From Candidatus Peregrinibacteria bacterium (GTDB taxonomy: Bacteria > Patescibacteriota > Gracilibacteria > UBA1369 > UBA12463): a stretch of DNA of 16,227 bases. The stretch spans positions 1 through 16,227 of the forward strand of contig JACRIA010000023.1 of the NCBI GenBank assembly GCA_016215735.1. Direction: 5' to 3'. Both the position numbers and the translations under genes were made by a program. Below, piece after piece: positions 14,075 through 16,227 of this stretch. Below the pieces are notes generated by a model. That model did no database searches and was not told the origin of the DNA. It saw only the letters and a program-made list of their open reading frames with translations. Numbering within the stretch: the first letter of the stretch is position 1; the number at the start of each line of letters is the position of its first letter.

Positions 14075-15361
14075 CTATAGGTGTTCTGCGTGCGTAATTT
14101 TATTTTTTTGAAGCTGCATTTCTTCTTTTATAATTGTTGTAAAATTTTTAATATCATCGCGGCTTAGAGGTTGTTTTGCTAATCTTAAAAAGCGTCTTAA
14201 TTCTTTCATAAACTTTTTACTTAGTTTTTCTCTTATTTCTATTAAATCTGACACAACGCCCCGTATTCTTTCTTCGTCTCGAGACACTTTCAACTCAAAA
14301 AATAACGTAATGTTTAATAAGACCATGTATTCTTTATCGCTCATGGGTTTCTGCGGATTTATTGAATCTCCTGTTTCTAGCAGTGAAAATGTTTTACTTT
14401 CTGCTGTTGTCTTTTTTTCCTTTGCTGGTTTTTCGGCTGCGGCTGTTGCGATTTCTGGCTTAGGAATCCTGGTTTCTGTTTTTGATACTTTCACCAAAGC
14501 ATTTGCTAATCTTTGCGCCGCGCGCTGCGGCTCGTTATCAAGCGCAGCCAGAGTTTCTCCTTTTCGCTCTTCTGACAAAGCGTAATCAAGCAGACCCATC
14601 GCATTCCTAAATATTTTTATTTGTTGTTTTCTGATTTCCTCTATTCCCATAAGACCTGCCTGCGTTTCTTCTTTAACCAGTTCGTTTAAGAAATTTTCCG
14701 ATATTTTTTCAAACTCAATTGTTGATTTGCATTCTTCAAATCTATCCAAAAAGCGCATTACACACCAATACCTATATTTCCTAAATGCCTCGCGCACAAT
14801 TTTTTTAAGCGTTAAAAGTTTTATTTCTTCGACATTATCTTTTATTTGCGGCATTTTAATAATCGTTGGCCTTTCCAATTTTTTCTCCCCTCCGTATAAC
14901 GCTAAGATATCGTCTATATCTTTTTTGGTTTTTTCGTCTGTTTCGTAAAGCTCCGCGATTTTATTGCATGCGTGGATAATTGTGGTGTGGTCTTTTTTGC
15001 CTGTTAAATATGCTATAGTCGGATAGCTAAGATCCGGCTCCAGATTTTTCAACAAATACATATATATCTGTCTTATCTTTGCAATTGGCTGTTCCCTTGT
15101 TTCTTTGAATAAGCTTTTTTCATCAATCTGGAAATATTCGCATATGGCATTTTTCAGCAGTTTGGTTTCGCGGATAAGCTCTTCTGGCAGGATTACAGAA
15201 GGTCGTCTTTTAGTTATGGCTTGCGTTTCCGCAATTGCTGTCAGCGCGTTAATTTTGATTTCTCCAATCCTGTCTTTTGAAGCAGGAATTTCGAGATGCA
15301 GATAGGGATTTGAGATCTCTTCCAATTCATTGAAATCATAGGCGCTGTTTTCTAATGCCAT
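14075..15361 (-). CDS. DnaA domain IV (Bac_DnaA_C) protein lacking the AAA+ ATPase
   Basis: This is a 428-residue protein from ATG 15361. Residues about 65-145 match the DNA-binding domain IV of DnaA: LLKNAICEYFQIDEKSL, then a basic loop and RQIYMYLLKNL, then LTGKKDHTTIIHACNKI. The last segment is the DnaA-box-reading signature, with Asp-His-Thr-Thr intact at 124-127. There is no Walker A or B motif anywhere, so it cannot be a normal replication initiator. In true DnaA this domain is C-terminal; here it is near the N-terminus. It is followed by about 280 mostly helical residues with a low-complexity Ala/Lys/Glu/Pro linker at roughly 288-312. An in-frame TTG at 15394 would overlap ribH by 23 bp. 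I prefer the ATG, 10 bp after the ribH stop. It ends in TAG. A DNA-binding or regulatory role is inferred. Confidence 0.87.
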   Translation of the reverse strand: MALENSAYDFNELEEISNPYLHLEIPASKDRIGEIKINALTAIAETQAITKRRPSVILPEELIRETKLLKNAICEYFQIDEKSLFKETREQPIAKIRQIYMYLLKNLEPDLSYPTIAYLTGKKDHTTIIHACNKIAELYETDEKTKKDIDDILALYGGEKKLERPTIIKMPQIKDNVEEIKLLTLKKIVREAFRKYRYWCVMRFLDRFEECKSTIEFEKISENFLNELVKEETQAGLMGIEEIRKQQIKIFRNAMGLLDYALSEERKGETLAALDNEPQRAAQRLANALVKVSKTETRIPKPEIATAAAEKPAKEKKTTAESKTFSLLETGDSINPQKPMSDKEYMVLLNITLFFELKVSRDEERIRGVVSDLIEIREKLSKKFMKELRRFLRLAKQPLSRDDIKNFTTIIKEEMQLQKNKITHAEHL

Positions 15362-15371
15362 TTTTAATAGA

Positions 15372-15830
15372 TTAATATTCCGTGCAAAATTCAACCATTT
15401 TTAAGGCATTTCTGGCGAAATCTTTGCCTTTGGATATTCTTTCTATTGCTTGTTTCCTGTTTTTTGCGGTTAATACACCGAAAATAACTGGTATGTCTGT
15501 TTCAAGATTGACATCCATTAGGCCGCGGTAAGTTTCTCTGCAAACATGAGTATAATGGTCTGTTTCGCCTTTTATGATTGCGCCGAGAGCGATTATTGCG
15601 TCGCAGGATTTTTTGCGAGCTAGTCGAGATGCAGCGAATGGAATTTCAAGACTTCCTGGCACGCGCACGAGAGTTATGTTTTGTTTTTTAACTCCGCAGC
15701 AAAGCAATTCCGCGCGCGTTTTTTCATAAATTTTCAGCCCGACGTCTTCGTTGAAATAGGGGAGTATTATCGCAATTTTTGTTTTGCTGAAGCGATTTTT
15801 GAGCGGAATTTTTAAATCAAATTTAGCCAT
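15372..15830 (-). CDS. ribH: 6,7-dimethyl-8-ribityllumazine synthase
   Basis: Lumazine synthase condenses 5-amino-6-ribitylamino-uracil with 3,4-dihydroxy-2-butanone-4-phosphate, the penultimate step of riboflavin synthesis. It has 152 residues. Key segments are IAIILPYFNEDV with an aromatic Phe26 at the pyrimidine-stacking region, VPGSLEIPFAA (57-67), GAIIKGETDHYTHV (83-96) with the catalytic-loop His92, and PVIFGVLTAKNRKQAIERI (114-132) with Arg131 at the phosphate-binding position. The frame is open to 15887, but the ATG at 15830 gives the normal family length. It overlaps the ribE stop by 8 bp, which suggests translational coupling. The product would act directly before riboflavin synthase, encoded just upstream. 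Confidence 0.95.
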   Translation of the reverse strand: MAKFDLKIPLKNRFSKTKIAIILPYFNEDVGLKIYEKTRAELLCCGVKKQNITLVRVPGSLEIPFAASRLARKKSCDAIIALGAIIKGETDHYTHVCRETYRGLMDVNLETDIPVIFGVLTAKNRKQAIERISKGKDFARNALKMVEFCTEY

Positions 15831-16227
15831 GAGAAATTTTTTCAAGATAACGCGCCACCATGTCGATTTCGAGATTAACTTTAGCACCGGGCTGGAGCGC
15901 GCCGAGATTTGTATGGCGCAAAGTATATGGAATAAGCGAAACTTTAAACACTTTGCCGCGCGCGCTGGAAACAGTAAGGCTTACACCGTTAACAGCGATG
16001 CAACCCTTAAATGCGATAAATTTGCGCAATTCAGCTGGTGCCGTAATCCAAAGTTCATTGTTTTTGATTGATTTCACTAAGCCGATTCCATCAATATGGC
16101 CTAAAACAAAATGGCCGCCAAGCTCATCATTAAGCCGCAAAGATGGTTCAAGGTTAATTTTGTCGCCGACTTTGAGCATTGCTAAATTAGTCCGTTTGAG
16201 AGTTTCTGGCATAAGATCTACATCAAA
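15823..16227 (-). CDS. ribE: Riboflavin synthase (alpha chain), C-terminal two-thirds (5' end outside window)
   Basis: Riboflavin synthase dismutates two molecules of 6,7-dimethyl-8-ribityllumazine to riboflavin. About 134 residues are visible. The frame stays open to the right edge, so the gene begins beyond the window; family members have about 200 residues. The visible part starts FDVDLMPETLKRTNL, which corresponds to the end of the first lumazine-binding repeat, so the ATG at 16212 is internal. GGHFVLGHIDGIG, KGCIAVNGVSLTV and LIPYTLRHTNLG then mark the second repeat. The C-terminus VNLEIDMVARYLEKI is a slight variant of the usual DxxAKYxE ending. It is followed by ribH with an 8 bp overlap. 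ribD and ribBA are not visible and may lie upstream. Confidence 0.93.
   Translation of the reverse strand, partial: FDVDLMPETLKRTNLAMLKVGDKINLEPSLRLNDELGGHFVLGHIDGIGLVKSIKNNELWITAPAELRKFIAFKGCIAVNGVSLTVSSARGKVFKVSLIPYTLRHTNLGALQPGAKVNLEIDMVARYLEKISHG

Overview
The window reads as chromosomal DNA of a bacterium of the Candidate Phyla Radiation (Patescibacteria), probably close to Parcubacteria. This is inferred from gene content and style, not from a marker gene. The signs are an A+T-rich sequence, tightly packed genes with 4-17 bp overlaps, almost no Shine-Dalgarno motifs, a eukaryote-like (type 2) isoleucyl-tRNA synthetase, an orphan VirD4/TraG-like ATPase inside a housekeeping operon, a membrane-anchored orphan peptide-binding protein, and short GTCCGCC...GGCGGAC palindromes between genes. 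TAA, TAG and TGA all end genes here, so the genetic code looks standard.

Layout. (1) Positions 1-1255, plus strand: the end of purB (adenylosuccinate lyase), overlapped by a ProXp-ala/PrdX-type tRNA-editing deacylase. (2) 1285-2052, minus strand: an unrecognised acidic protein, transcribed divergently from ileS. The shared 114 bp spacer holds back-to-back promoters and a repeated 11-mer. (3) 2167-11260, plus strand: ileS, interrupted by one in-frame TAA; a PF04020 four-helix membrane protein; secG; an oligopeptide-binding protein; rplI; ruvX; and a large VirD4/TraG-like ATPase. Composite palindromic repeats sit on both sides of secG and a single one lies before rplI. (4) 16227-11315, minus strand: ribE (cut by the right edge), ribH, a protein with a DnaA domain IV but no AAA+ domain, a coiled-coil protein with two copies of a winged-helix-like domain, and pgk.

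The known genes cover translation (IleS, bL9, Ala-tRNA(Pro) editing), secretion (SecG), replication or repair (RuvX), purine and riboflavin synthesis, and glycolysis. The most promising uncharacterised material is the adjacent pair of putative DNA-binding proteins between ribH and pgk (12538-15361). Also notable are the shuffled palindromic repeats, the G-rich repeat inside the VirD4-like gene, and the nonsense codon in ileS. No stretch longer than 150 bases lacks a gene. I saw no tRNA, rRNA, CRISPR array, insertion sequence or phage module.
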